This document shows positions 14,307 through 23,937 of a stretch of 64,000 bases of DNA, one piece after another. Below the pieces are notes generated by a model, which ran no database searches, was not told the origin of the DNA, and worked only from the letters and a program-made list of their open reading frames with translations. Position 1 is the stretch's first letter; the number at the start of each line of letters is the position of its first letter. A program made the translations under genes and the position numbers. Source of the DNA: DATEGZ01 sp035279905 (GTDB taxonomy: Bacteria > Acidobacteriota > Vicinamibacteria > Vicinamibacterales > SCN-69-37); assembly GCA_035279905.1 (NCBI GenBank), contig DATEGZ010000315.1, positions 19,704 through 83,703 on the forward strand, written 5' to 3'.

Positions 14307-16793
14307 ATGAACCGCCGAGCGACGCTTCGTCTGACGTTCGCCGCGTTGTCCGCTGCCCTGTTGCTGGTGACCTACTACCCCGTCGGCGCGCAGGCGCCGG
14401 CAGGCAGCGACCACACCGCCCATCTGAAAGCGTGGGATGTGCACAAAGCGATGGCCGCCGCGTCGCCCTACAAGGCCATGAATTGGTCGTACATCGGCCC
14501 GACCAACATCGCCGGACGCGTGACCGACGTCGCTGTCTCCGATCACGGCACGTCGCGCCGGCTCTACGCAGGCAGCTGCTGCGGCGGTGTGTGGGCGTCC
14601 GACGACCTCGGCCAGACCTGGCAGCCGGTCTTCGACAAGGAAGCCTCGACCAGCACCGGCGCGCTCGCGGTGGCGCCGTCGAACCCCGACATCCTCTGGA
14701 TCGGCACGGGCGAGTCGAACATCTTCCGCAGCTCCTACACCGGCGTCGGCGTCTACAAGTCAACCGACAACGCGAAGACCTTTCAGCACATGGGTCTCAC
14801 CGACACCGGCACGATCGGCCGCATCGTCGTTCATCCCACCGATCCGAACATCGTCTACGTCGCGTCCGCCGGTCAGGAGTGGGTGGAAAACGAGATGCGC
14901 GGCGTGTTCAAGACGACGGATGGCGGCAAGACGTGGACGCACGCGCTCAAGATCAGCCAGAAGACCGGCGTCAACGACATCGCCATGGATCCGGGCGATC
15001 CCAACACGCTCTACGCCGCGGCCTGGCAGCGTCAGCGCCGCAAGTGGAACGATCCGCGCGTCGAAGAGGGCTTCAACGAGAGCCTCATCTACAAGACGAC
15101 CGACGCCGGCAAGACCTGGACGAAGCTGACGAGCGGACTGCCGCCCTCGAACGCCTCGGGCCGCATCGGCATCGCGATCGCGCGTTCCAATCCCAACGTG
15201 GTCTACGCGTTTTACGACAACTACGAGTGCGACACGCAGCCGCCGGCCCCGAATGCGCAGGGACGCGGATCGAATCCGGGCGGCAGCGCGGCGAAATGCG
15301 CCATCAAGGGCAACGAGGTCTACCGATCGAACGACAAGGGCGCGACGTGGACGAAGGTCAGCGGACAGAACGACGATGACGCGCAGAAGGCGTTCATGAA
15401 GGGTATGTCGAATACCTATGCCTGGGTGTTCGGCAACATTCGCGTCGATCCCACGAATGAAAACACCGTCTACACGCTCGCGCTTGGCGTCAGCGTCTCG
15501 CGCGATGGCGGGAAGACATTCGCGCGCTTCACTGGTCCGGCGACGCCACCAGCGCCGCCCGCCGCAGCTGCGGCCGGCGCTCCGCCTGCAGGCGGTGGAC
15601 GCGGCGGCCCAGGCGGCGACAACCACGCGATGTGGATCGATCCGAAGAATCCGCTCTTCATGCTGAGCGGCAATGACAGCGGCTTCCGCGTGACCACTGA
15701 CGGCGGTGCCACGTGGCGCCGCGCGCCGCTGCCTACGGAGACGGCGTTCTCGATGGCGTACGACATGGACACGCCGTTCCGCGTGTACGGATCCTTCCAG
15801 GATCACGGCAGCTACCGCGGCGTCGTCGACATTCGCAACGGCCGCGACAATCTGCAGCCGATTGCGTTCGAGGGCGCGCCAGGCGGCGAGTACTGCGAGC
15901 ACGCGATCGATCCGCGGAACCCGAACATCGTCTACTCCGGCAAGCTGGATCGAACCGATTTCAGCATTCCGGCCGTTCCGCGCGGAGGCGGCGCGGGCGG
16001 CGGCGGTGGGGCTGGACGTGCGGCGCAGCCGGCGCCAACCGGGCCACAACGCGATACCAACATCCGTCCGCCGAACGTGACGCCCGACGATCCGCTGCGC
16101 ATGCAGGTGCTGGCGCCGATTCTCCTCTCGCCGCACGATGCCGACACTGTCTACTTCGGCGCGCAGTATCTCTTCCGGTCGAAGGATCGCGGCACCACGT
16201 GGGAAAAGCTGACGGATGATTTGAGTTACAACGACAAGACGAAGCGCGGCGACATTCCCCATCAGCTGGTCATCACGATTTCTGAATCGCCGAAAAAGAA
16301 AGGGCTCGTCTACACCGGCACGGACGATGGACGGCTGTACGCGTCGATCGACGATGGCAAGGAGTGGCGAGAGCTGACGTTAGGCGGCAGTTCAGCGAAG
16401 AAGGAGTGGATTGGCACCGTCCTCGCGTCGAAGTACGACGAGGCCACGGTCTACGCCGCGCAGCAGGGCCGCTACGACGAGGACTTCGCCGTTCACCTCT
16501 ACAAGTCCACCGACTACGGCAAGACGTGGAAGAGCATCGCGGGCAATCTGCCCGGCGGGCCGATCAACATGATCCGCGAGGATCCGGTGAGCCCGAACGT
16601 GCTCTACACCGCCAACGATTTCGGCGTGTACGTCACGACGAACGGCGGCCAGAAGTGGGACGTGCTCGGCGGCAATCTGCCGTCGGTCAACGTCATGGAC
16701 TTCATCGTCCACCCGCGCGATCGCATGCTCGTGATCGGCACGCACGGCCGCGGCGTCTGGACGATTGACGTGAGCAAGATCGGCGGACGGTAG
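14307..16793 (+). CDS. Secreted VPS10/BNR-repeat propeller protein (sortilin-like)
   Basis: An 828-residue exported protein. The signal peptide has basic residues 3-4, a hydrophobic core and a cleavage near AQA-PAG at about 30. The rest is a double beta-propeller with many BNR/Asp-box repeats: VWASDDLGQTWQPV, VYKSTDNAKTFQHM, VFKTTDGGKTWTHA, IYKTTDAGKTWTKL, RVTTDGGATWRRA, LFRSKDRGTTWEKL and LYKSTDYGKTWKSI. Two Gly/Ala/Pro-rich linkers, near 410-435 and 555-590, separate blades. Members are called glycosyl hydrolase or VPS10-like proteins, but sialidase catalytic residues are not evident, so carbohydrate or peptide binding is the safer guess. GGAGG lies about seven bases before the ATG. Confidence 0.8.
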   Translation: MNRRATLRLTFAALSAALLLVTYYPVGAQAPAGSDHTAHLKAWDVHKAMAAASPYKAMNWSYIGPTNIAGRVTDVAVSDHGTSRRLYAGSCCGGVWASDDLGQTWQPVFDKEASTSTGALAVAPSNPDILWIGTGESNIFRSSYTGVGVYKSTDNAKTFQHMGLTDTGTIGRIVVHPTDPNIVYVASAGQEWVENEMRGVFKTTDGGKTWTHALKISQKTGVNDIAMDPGDPNTLYAAAWQRQRRKWNDPRVEEGFNESLIYKTTDAGKTWTKLTSGLPPSNASGRIGIAIARSNPNVVYAFYDNYECDTQPPAPNAQGRGSNPGGSAAKCAIKGNEVYRSNDKGATWTKVSGQNDDDAQKAFMKGMSNTYAWVFGNIRVDPTNENTVYTLALGVSVSRDGGKTFARFTGPATPPAPPAAAAAGAPPAGGGRGGPGGDNHAMWIDPKNPLFMLSGNDSGFRVTTDGGATWRRAPLPTETAFSMAYDMDTPFRVYGSFQDHGSYRGVVDIRNGRDNLQPIAFEGAPGGEYCEHAIDPRNPNIVYSGKLDRTDFSIPAVPRGGGAGGGGGAGRAAQPAPTGPQRDTNIRPPNVTPDDPLRMQVLAPILLSPHDADTVYFGAQYLFRSKDRGTTWEKLTDDLSYNDKTKRGDIPHQLVITISESPKKKGLVYTGTDDGRLYASIDDGKEWRELTLGGSSAKKEWIGTVLASKYDEATVYAAQQGRYDEDFAVHLYKSTDYGKTWKSIAGNLPGGPINMIREDPVSPNVLYTANDFGVYVTTNGGQKWDVLGGNLPSVNVMDFIVHPRDRMLVIGTHGRGVWTIDVSKIGGR

Positions 16794-16817
16794 GCGGTGT
16801 GCCCCGCCCTCACCGCC
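16793..16817. terminator. Hairpin between convergent genes
   Basis: Arms GGCGGTG (16793-16799) and CACCGCC (16811-16817) with an 11-base loop lie exactly between two convergent stop codons and touch both. It could serve both strands. There is no T-tract. Confidence 0.35.
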
Positions 16818-17514
16818 CGACCAGGAGTCCCTGGCCCGCGAGACCGGTGAGACCGTCGAGCCGATCGAAATAACGGTCGCGCAAGCGCGGCTCCGAGCGC
16901 AGAGCCCACAGGACCTCTGCGTTCGTCCAGGCCGCGTCTCGCGCGACCCGCACCTTCCACATCGCGATCGCGTCGTCGGCTTGCCCTGCGGCGGCGTCGA
17001 TGACCGCGAGGACGCCGGTGTCGAGATCCGCTTTAACTGTCCGCTCGACGCGCTCGAGCACGTCGTTGACCTGCTCGAAGTCCGTATGACGCGCGTCGGC
17101 CTCCGACGGCGTGCCGCCCAGCTCGAGATACGTCGTGACGATGCCGAGCGGCAGATCCCGGTTGATGTGTGCGTTCATTCCGGCCAGCGCGAACTGGAGC
17201 CGCTTGAGTGGGCGGCTCCGGGACGCGAACAAGGGACGCCATGCCGGCGGAGCGCTCGCGGGATTCATGTCGCCGGCAACCACGGCGTCGAAGTACAGGT
17301 TGGCGAACACGATATCGAGCCGATCGAGGAACGCCTGGTCACGAAACACCTGTCCGGCCAGCGCGGCGCGGACGCCGCGGGTCACATTCAAGTACAGGCG
17401 ATTGAACCACTTCAACCCGTCGGTCTCTGGCAGCTGACGATCGATCGCGTCCAGGTTTTCGAGCACGGCGTCGATCGTCGTGACGGGAAGAGGGCCGAGC
17501 ACCGTCTTCAGCAT
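16810..17514 (-). CDS. DUF5995 family protein
   Basis: A 234-residue protein that matches DUF5995. Its features are an early DGLKWFNRLYLNVT segment, FRDQAFLDRLDIVFANLYF, a LQFALAGMNAHINRDLPLGIV block with the family's NAHINRDL signature, and a C-terminal region with WTNAEVLWAL. The function is unknown; conserved His, Asn and Asp residues suggest an enzyme. There is no signal peptide. The start at 17514 follows GAAAGG by five bases; an ATG at 17532 is a second candidate. It is divergent from the DinB gene with 62 bases between starts. Confidence 0.8.
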   Translation of the reverse strand: MLKTVLGPLPVTTIDAVLENLDAIDRQLPETDGLKWFNRLYLNVTRGVRAALAGQVFRDQAFLDRLDIVFANLYFDAVVAGDMNPASAPPAWRPLFASRSRPLKRLQFALAGMNAHINRDLPLGIVTTYLELGGTPSEADARHTDFEQVNDVLERVERTVKADLDTGVLAVIDAAAGQADDAIAMWKVRVARDAAWTNAEVLWALRSEPRLRDRYFDRLDGLTGLAGQGLLVGR

Positions 17515-17576
17515 CGAGGCCTTTCGCTCCATCGATCTTGCCGCATGACGCCGCGCCGGTGACATACGATCGGGAG

Positions 17577-18041
17577 ATGTCTCTCCCATCCGTCATCGCC
17601 GCGGGCTTCACGCAGGACTACGAACGCTGCCGGCGCCGCGTGCACCAGCTCGTGGCGTCGCTGTCCGAGGATCAGCTCTGGGCGAAGCCGCGTCCGTACG
17701 GCAACAGCTTCGGCCACCTGATTCTGCACGTGACCGGCAACCTCAGCTACTACATCGGCGCTCGCGTCGCGGCCACGGGCTACCTGCGGACGCGCGATCA
17801 CGAGTTCACGGATCCGGCCAGGCGGCAGAAGGCCGACGTGCTGCGCGATTTCGACGCGGCGGTGGACATGACGCTCCGTACGATCGCGCAGCAGCGCGAC
17901 GAGGATTGGGCCGCGCCCTATTCGGGCACGGGCGAGCCGGACGCGCGCACGCGCTTCGACATCTTCCTGAAGTGCGCGATGCACTTCTACCACCACGTCG
18001 GCCAGATGGTGTACCTGGAGCGGGAACTGGTGATCGGCTGA
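17577..18041 (+). CDS. DinB-like putative metal-dependent enzyme
   Basis: A 154-residue four-helix protein of the DinB/YfiT superfamily. SFGHLILHVTGNLSYYIGAR supplies the first helix-borne His ligand, and FLKCAMHFYHHVGQMVYLERE supplies the last pair (shown in part). Such proteins bind a metal with three His and often act as thiol transferases or in stress responses; the exact role here is open. GGGAG directly abuts the ATG at 17577 and TACGAT lies six bases upstream, so initiation may be leaderless. The 3' end overlaps the convergent TonB-like gene by 55 bases. Confidence 0.75.
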   Translation: MSLPSVIAAGFTQDYERCRRRVHQLVASLSEDQLWAKPRPYGNSFGHLILHVTGNLSYYIGARVAATGYLRTRDHEFTDPARRQKADVLRDFDAAVDMTLRTIAQQRDEDWAAPYSGTGEPDARTRFDIFLKCAMHFYHHVGQMVYLERELVIG

Positions 18042-18652
18042 CGGAATCCAAACACGACGTACGCGATCGACTGAATCGGACCCGCGTCCGCCTCGGCTGG
18101 ACGGAACACCCATCCGCGCGCCGCGTTGACGGCCGCATCGTCGAATCCCGAGGTCTTCGACACCGCCTTCGCGTCCGTGACGTTCCCGCTCGGACCGACC
18201 TGCACCTCGACCAGCACGGCGGCGTTATCAATTGACATCGGCGGGTACGGCGGCGTGACGATCTTCGTCGGGAACGGGATGTTGCGTCCTGGTGAGTCGA
18301 GATTCGTCGTCGACCCGCCTGGTGCGGGCCCGTAGATCGTCGGTGGGCGAAACACGCCGGCGACCATGACAGACGATTCCACCGGGCCCTGCTGCTGCGC
18401 CGGCTTGAACTGCCAGGCTTCGACAGCGCTCGTCATCAGCGCGGTGAATGGGGCCGTGGAACGGAGCGCGATGACACCGCGCACCGTGCCCGCGCGGCTG
18501 ACGGACACCTCGAGCACGACCTCGCCGCCGCCGGCGGCATGCGTCGGAATCGTCGGAAGCGGACCGCTGCGGTACTGCGCAGGCGTCGCCGCAGCTTGCA
18601 GTCCCGCGAGCGCAATCGCGGCGCCGGCGACCAGGTACGGCCTTCGTGTGAT
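17987..18652 (-). CDS. TonB C-terminal-like secreted protein; no canonical start codon
   Basis: The frame encodes two copies of a TonB-C-like fold. The first is around VVLEVSVSRAGTVRGVIAL with VEAWQFKPA; the second is around VLVEVQVGPSGNVTDAKAV with AARGWVFRPA. They sit behind a clear signal peptide (ITRRPYLVAGAAIALAGL, then AAATPAQ). No ATG, GTG or TTG exists in frame between the upstream stop (18674) and a GTG at 18517 that lies after the signal peptide. I place the 5' end at the ATC codon 18652, where the signal peptide begins. A GTG at 18659 is one base out of frame, so a one-base insertion may have broken the normal start. The last 20 residues overlap the DinB gene. Role: possibly periplasmic energy transduction or protein-protein contact. 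Confidence 0.6.
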   Translation of the reverse strand: MTRRPYLVAGAAIALAGLQAAATPAQYRSGPLPTIPTHAAGGGEVVLEVSVSRAGTVRGVIALRSTAPFTALMTSAVEAWQFKPAQQQGPVESSVMVAGVFRPPTIYGPAPGGSTTNLDSPGRNIPFPTKIVTPPYPPMSIDNAAVLVEVQVGPSGNVTDAKAVSKTSGFDDAAVNAARGWVFRPAEADAGPIQSIAYVVFGFRQPITSSRSRYTIWPTWW

Positions 18653-18670
18653 GGCGCACCGCCCGACGCG

Positions 18671-18676
18671 ATTCTA
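18671..18676 (-). promoter_or_regulatory. -10-like element TAGAAT before the TonB-like gene
   Basis: TAGAAT on the minus strand ends 11 bases before the out-of-frame GTG at 18659. This matches the spacing seen ahead of other genes here that look leaderless. It supports initiation near 18652-18659 rather than at 18517. Confidence 0.4.
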
Positions 18677-18730
18677 GCAGCTTGGCGGTTGCAGGGACCT
18701 CAGCCGGGCGCCGATAGACCGGTGGCCAGC

Positions 18731-19498
18731 ATGCGCCGCGTGCTCCTCCCGCTCGTCGTGCTCAACTTCCTCATCGTGGCCGCCAGCAGCTGCGGCCACA
18801 CGGATGAGGAGCTCGTGCTGCCGTGGTGCAAGTACCTCCGCGTGACGAGCCCGGGAGGCACGGGAATGTGGGCCGGATCGACGCACACGGAGGTGCATGT
18901 CCGCCGGTCGCTCCTGTGGTCGACGGCCTTCGACGGCCACAGCGCGCCGGGACGGCCGATCGTCGTCACGCCGGACACCCTGCTCGTTCCGATCTCCGGC
19001 GGTTCCAGGTTCCTGCGACTGAACAGCGCCGAGACGCCGCTGGCGTGCGGCGACGCGGAGGCCGCCGCCACGGTGCCGCCGCGCGGTGGTGTCGTTGACT
19101 GCGTCGATTTCCTGACCGGACCGGCGCGCGGGCTCGCGACCGCACTGCGCGTCCGCCGCATCAACGCCGCCGGCGCGCTCGTCCGGCAACAAGAGTTCAG
19201 AGCCGACGAACCCGGGCGCGTCTTCCTCTCGCCCTCACTCACCTTCTACGATGACGACGGCACGCCGTATCTCGTCACGTTTCGCGATCCCTGGGCGCGG
19301 ACGCTGCCGGACGGCACGCTGACTGCCGGCACGGCGACGCCGGAACAACTGCAGAACATCCACTGCGAGCTGATCGTGGTCGGTCCGGCCGCCGCGCCGC
19401 CGCTGGCGGCGCCACAAGGCCACACCGTGTCCGACTGCTCGAGCGCGGAGGTGTGGGGCCGCGTGCTGCACCGGCCGCTGCGCAGTCCGTGGCGGTGA
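18731..19498 (+). CDS. Putative lipoprotein of unknown function
   Basis: A 255-residue protein that starts with a signal sequence (MRRVLLPLVVLNFLIVAAS) followed by SCG, a weak lipobox with Cys21 as the possible lipid site. The mature part contains several further Cys (for example LPWCKYL, LACGD, VVDCVDF, IHCEL and VSDCSS), so disulfides are likely. I do not recognise a family. The ATG at 18731 was chosen because it begins the signal peptide; the longer upstream frame is Arg-rich noise antisense to the TonB-like gene. It converges on the ABC-2 permease gene with nine bases between stops. Confidence 0.5.
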   Translation: MRRVLLPLVVLNFLIVAASSCGHTDEELVLPWCKYLRVTSPGGTGMWAGSTHTEVHVRRSLLWSTAFDGHSAPGRPIVVTPDTLLVPISGGSRFLRLNSAETPLACGDAEAAATVPPRGGVVDCVDFLTGPARGLATALRVRRINAAGALVRQQEFRADEPGRVFLSPSLTFYDDDGTPYLVTFRDPWARTLPDGTLTAGTATPEQLQNIHCELIVVGPAAAPPLAAPQGHTVSDCSSAEVWGRVLHRPLRSPWR

Positions 19499-19507
19499 GG
19501 AGGCGTC

Positions 19508-21055
19508 TCACGCCTCCGCGCCGTACGAGATCTCCATGCGCCGGACGGCACGGCCGGCGAACCACAGCACGAACGCCGTGAGCAGCAGCAGGCCGAAAAT
19601 CGCCACGGGACGCGAGGCCGGCTCGGCCGGCGCGGCGAGGAGCCGAAACAGCACGGGCAAGTGCTCGTTCATCGGCGCGGGGACGGGACAGATCGACTGC
19701 ACGTAGTACAGCACGCTCAGCTTCTGGAGCGCCTGCGGGAGAATCCCGTTGATGCTTTCCCACGCCAGAATGATCGCCGCCGGAATGATCGGTCTGCGGA
19801 GGTACACGCCGATCGCGAGAAAGACGCTCCCGTAGCCCAGACACCCGAGCGCTGCCGCCGACGCATACCAGAACGCGTGCGCCATGCCACCGGCGTTCCA
19901 GTAGGCCTGGGCCTCCACGGCGTCCTGCGGCCAGACCATGGCCGCAAACGCCAGCAGCGTCCCGCCGCCAAAAATGATCGACGACGCGATGAGCCCGGCC
20001 GTGTATTTCCCGGCAAGCAGCACTTCGCGCCGCGCCGGCGCGAGAAACCAGTAATGCAGCGTGCGATTGGTCATCTCGCCGGTGAACAGGTACATGAACA
20101 TGCCGAGACACCCGAAAAAGACCACCAGCCGCAGGTAGAAGTACTGAAAGATCCCCGCGAAGATCGCCCGATCCTCGGTGAAGTTCAGCACCACGTTGAT
20201 GCTGCTGGAATCCAGGATGCCATCGGCGAACTCGAGGCGCTCAACTCGTCGCCCGTCGAAGTACGTGAGGGACCGATATTCAGTGCGTCGATCGACGAAC
20301 GCCGCGCCGGATGACGCGGCCACGGTGGAGAATGTTTTCGCATCGGGGCTGACCTGAATGGTGAAATCGCGGGTGTCGAGCGCCGCGTCTTCACCGCCTG
20401 CGCTGGCGTGCTTGATGACGAAGCGGTTGACCCGATGCGCGGCGCCCAGATCCACTTGCAAGAACGCATTCCACCCTTCGGCGCACCAGCGGTCGCTCTT
20501 GCCGCCCGAGACACTGCCATTCACGGCCTTTTCCGGCCCCTGATCGGGACTGCACGGCGGGCTTCCCGTCGCAGGACGCCCGAGCGCGAGATTCTTCGGT
20601 CCGTCGGCCCCATAAACCTCGAACTCGTAGATTCTGGCGACCGATTCGCCCTTGTAGCTGGGCCGGGTCACGTTCACGCGAACGAACCGGGCATCGACAC
20701 CCGGATCGATGACGTTCGTCGTCGTTCCCGACGTCCCGGCTCGGACGCGCTGCGTCCCGACCGATGTGCGCTCCGCGGCCGGCTTGCCGAGGCGCGCCTT
20801 CACGCTCTCGAGCGTTTGTCCCTTCTGGACCGTGTTCAGCAAGGCGGCATCTGTCAAACCGCCGCGGCCCAGCCGGGCGAGATCCGCCTTGACGTCCACG
20901 CCGTGCGCGGCAAAGACCGCCGCGGGCAGCAGCGCGAGCGCGTAGACCCACAGCCCGCGCCTGGCGAAGAAGGCACGGCGCAGCTCGATCCGCGCGATCG
21001 TCCACGCCTGCCTGACCTGAGCGAAGTCGAAGGTCCTGACCTGAGTGGATTTCAC
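19508..21055 (-). CDS. ABC-2 permease with an extracytoplasmic F5/8 type C (discoidin) domain
   Basis: A 515-residue protein. TM1 is at about 30-48 (GLWVYALALLPAAVFAAHG). Then come some 250 extracytoplasmic residues, including a discoidin-like domain: ARFVRVNVTRPSY, IYEFEVYG, NLALGRPATGSPPCS, AVNGSVSGGKSDRWCAEGW, FLQVDLGAAHRVNRFVIKH and RDFTIQVSPDAKTF. TM2 follows near 305 (FQYFYLRLVVFFGCLGMFMYLF), then the GEMTNRTLHYWFLAPARREVLLAGK coupling region and four to five more helices. Discoidin domains bind sugars or lipids, so this permease may carry its own substrate receptor (inference). The GTG at 21055 starts one base after the ATPase stop, with GGAGG eight bases upstream inside the ATPase gene. 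A TTG at 21070 is less likely. Confidence 0.8.
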   Translation of the reverse strand: MKSTQVRTFDFAQVRQAWTIARIELRRAFFARRGLWVYALALLPAAVFAAHGVDVKADLARLGRGGLTDAALLNTVQKGQTLESVKARLGKPAAERTSVGTQRVRAGTSGTTTNVIDPGVDARFVRVNVTRPSYKGESVARIYEFEVYGADGPKNLALGRPATGSPPCSPDQGPEKAVNGSVSGGKSDRWCAEGWNAFLQVDLGAAHRVNRFVIKHASAGGEDAALDTRDFTIQVSPDAKTFSTVAASSGAAFVDRRTEYRSLTYFDGRRVERLEFADGILDSSSINVVLNFTEDRAIFAGIFQYFYLRLVVFFGCLGMFMYLFTGEMTNRTLHYWFLAPARREVLLAGKYTAGLIASSIIFGGGTLLAFAAMVWPQDAVEAQAYWNAGGMAHAFWYASAAALGCLGYGSVFLAIGVYLRRPIIPAAIILAWESINGILPQALQKLSVLYYVQSICPVPAPMNEHLPVLFRLLAAPAEPASRPVAIFGLLLLTAFVLWFAGRAVRRMEISYGAEA

Positions 21056-21056
21056 G

Positions 21057-21985
<929 letters not shown>

Positions 21986-21989
<4 letters not shown>

Positions 21990-22846
21990 TTCACCACCTC
22001 GACCGGCCGCAGCTTCCGCTCGATCACGAGCACGAGCAGCAGCGCCGTCGTCGCAAGCGCCGCGGCCGACACCGCGGCGCCCGGTCCCTCGATCACCGGC
22101 ACCCCGAGCAGCACGCGCCAGACCTGGTTGACCGCCCAGGCAGGATCGATGATGTGTCCCCACCTGACGCGGAGCACCTGGTCGATCATCTCGGCGACGC
22201 CGGCGAGGATGAAGAAGAAGGCGAGGCTCACCGCGGCGGCCACGATTCTCCACTTCACGTACGCGGAGCTGGCCATCGCGACCAGACTCAGGATGAGGAT
22301 CCACACCATGAATCCGACGACCATGCCGAGGCCGAGCGTCCAGTGCCCGCCGAACCAGGCGCCGCCGGCCAGTCCTGCCTGCAATCCGAACAGGATCAGC
22401 CCCGGAACCCAGGTGACGACCGACAGCATGCCCACGAGGACCGTCAGTCGCGCGAGCGCGTAGCTCCAGCGTGTCAGCGGCCGGCTGAGATATAGCAGCA
22501 GCGCGTTGTTCGCCAGATCCGGGGCGATCAGCCCCGGACCCGCCAGCGCGGCGAGAACGACCGCGAAGCCCGCCTGGACGTACATGAAGACCGAGAAGAA
22601 GCGGCCGTCCACCTGGATGAACTCGCGAAATTCCTGATCGAGTCCCTGCAGCAACTCCGCATGGTTCGTCAGATAGATGAAGCCCGCGCACAAGAGCGGC
22701 CACACGAACGCCAGGATCGTCAACAGCAGGACGAGGCGCTGCTGGTAGAGCCGTCGCCAGGCGTAGCGAGGCAGCACCATGAATCGCGCCCACGCTCCCG
22801 TGAGCGGGCCCGCGTAACGCCGGTAGCCTCGCTTATAGACGGCCAT
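21986..22846 (-). CDS. ABC-2 type transporter permease (first permease of the cluster)
   Basis: A 286-residue membrane protein with six or so helices: LVLLLTILAFVWPLLCAGFI near 37-57, FSVFMYVQAGFAVVLAALAG near 85-105, then LTVLVGMLSVVTWVPGLILFGL, GMVVGFMVWILILSLVAMAS, AAAVSLAFFFILAGVAEMI and AALATTALLLVLVIERKL. The start MAVYKRGYRRY is the usual opening of this permease group, so 22846 was chosen; it lies 14 bases inside the end of the upstream ATPase gene. A GTG at 22861 is possible. The extra segment between the first two helices (about 60-85) is short, in contrast to the discoidin permease. Confidence 0.85.
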
Positions 22847-23792
22847 TGACCGCACTTTCACCAGGCGTGTGCGTCAGATGGCCCATCGCCTTGAGGAAAA
22901 TTTCTTCGAGCGTGTCCCGCCGGTGCGTCAGTTTCCTCACCAGCAGGTTCTGGCGCTGGACGAGATTCCAGATGGCGTCCACCTCGACTCCCTGCGGCAA
23001 CACGATGCGCCAGCGGCCGAGACCTTCTGGCACGCCTTCGGCGCCGATCTCCGGCAGCGCCGCGCGCAAGTGGCCGTCGTCGCCGGTGACCTCGAGCTCG
23101 ACGAACGACCGGTTCGACCGCCGCTCTTCCTCGAGGTTGCAGTGATGAACGATGCGGCCATCCTTCATGATCACGGCCTCGTCGCACACCTGCTCGATGT
23201 CGCGCAGCAGATGCGAGCAGACGAGCACGTTCATGCCCTGCTCGTTTTTCATCTCGATGATGAGCTGCAGCATCCGCCGGCGCGCGTCTGGATCGAGGCC
23301 GTTGGTCGGTTCGTCCAGCACGACCAATTCCGGACCGTGAACGATCGCCTGCGCCAGCTTCGCCATCTGTTTCATGCCGAGCGAGTAGGTCCGGAGCTCG
23401 CGGTAGCGCGCCTCACCGAGTCCGACGTGGAAGAGAATCTGGTGCGCCTTTTCGAGTGCTGCCTCAGGCGGAAGGCCGGACACCTCGGCCATCATTCGCA
23501 CGAAGGTCACGGCGGTCATGTCGCCGATGAACGCGTCGTTCTCCGGCATGTAGCCGATGCGCGACCTGGCCTCGCGCATGTGGTGACGGCTGTCGAATCC
23601 GAGAATGCTGGCGCGTCCAGAGCTGGGACGCAGGAATCCGAGCAGGGTCAGGATCAGGGTGGACTTCCCGGCGCCGTTGGGACCCAACAGGCCGACCGCC
23701 CTGCCTTTCCCGGACGCGCCGAGGCGGCACGAGATCCCGTGCAGGATCTCGCGCCGCCCAAGCTTGACGGTCAGATTCTCGAGTTCAATCAT
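22833..23792 (-). CDS. ABC transporter ATP-binding protein (first ATPase of the cluster)
   Basis: A 319-residue ATPase. Walker A is GPNGAGKS (37-44), the signature region is YSLGMKQ (136-142), Walker B with its D-loop is LVVLDEPTNGLD (156-167) and the H-loop is CSHLL. The C-terminal part (about 220-319) is the usual exporter tail. It is the first gene of a leftward run of four: ATPase, permease, ATPase, permease with a discoidin domain. The genes overlap or abut at every junction, so they should be one transcript and may form one hetero-assembly or two related exporters. A hairpin-rich spacer lies upstream. Confidence 0.92.
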   Translation of the reverse strand: MIELENLTVKLGRREILHGISCRLGASGKGRAVGLLGPNGAGKSTLILTLLGFLRPSSGRASILGFDSRHHMREARSRIGYMPENDAFIGDMTAVTFVRMMAEVSGLPPEAALEKAHQILFHVGLGEARYRELRTYSLGMKQMAKLAQAIVHGPELVVLDEPTNGLDPDARRRMLQLIIEMKNEQGMNVLVCSHLLRDIEQVCDEAVIMKDGRIVHHCNLEEERRSNRSFVELEVTGDDGHLRAALPEIGAEGVPEGLGRWRIVLPQGVEVDAIWNLVQRQNLLVRKLTHRRDTLEEIFLKAMGHLTHTPGESAVNGRL

Positions 23793-23797
23793 TCTCT

Positions 23798-23820
23798 TTC
23801 GAGGGGCTTCGCCCCTCGAA
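23798..23820. repeat. Palindrome TTCGAGGGGC/GCCCCTCGAA
   Basis: Ten-base perfect arms with loop TTC lie just upstream of the first ATPase start. A degenerate GC hairpin follows near 23840-23860, and a second copy of the core is at 23904-23920. The 145-base spacer between two co-directional genes is made almost entirely of these units, which suggests a REP-like intergenic repeat or a terminator for the FecR-protein transcript. Confidence 0.55.
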
Positions 23821-23903
23821 CTCCCCTACACGCTCGCTCGCGGGGGCCCCTTCGCCCCGCTCCCCTCGCGTGACTCACTCGCGCTGCTCGTTCGCGCTGC
23901 GTC

Positions 23904-23920
23904 GAGGGGCTTTGCCCCTC
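23904..23920. repeat. Second copy of the GAGGGGC/GCCCCTC palindrome
   Basis: Seven-base arms GAGGGGC and GCCCCTC with loop TTT, preceded by TC as in the first copy at 23798-23820. It lies 17 bases beyond the stop of the FecR-domain gene, a suitable place for a terminator on the minus strand. Confidence 0.5.
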
Positions 23921-23937
23921 AACGCTTTCGCGCTTCA

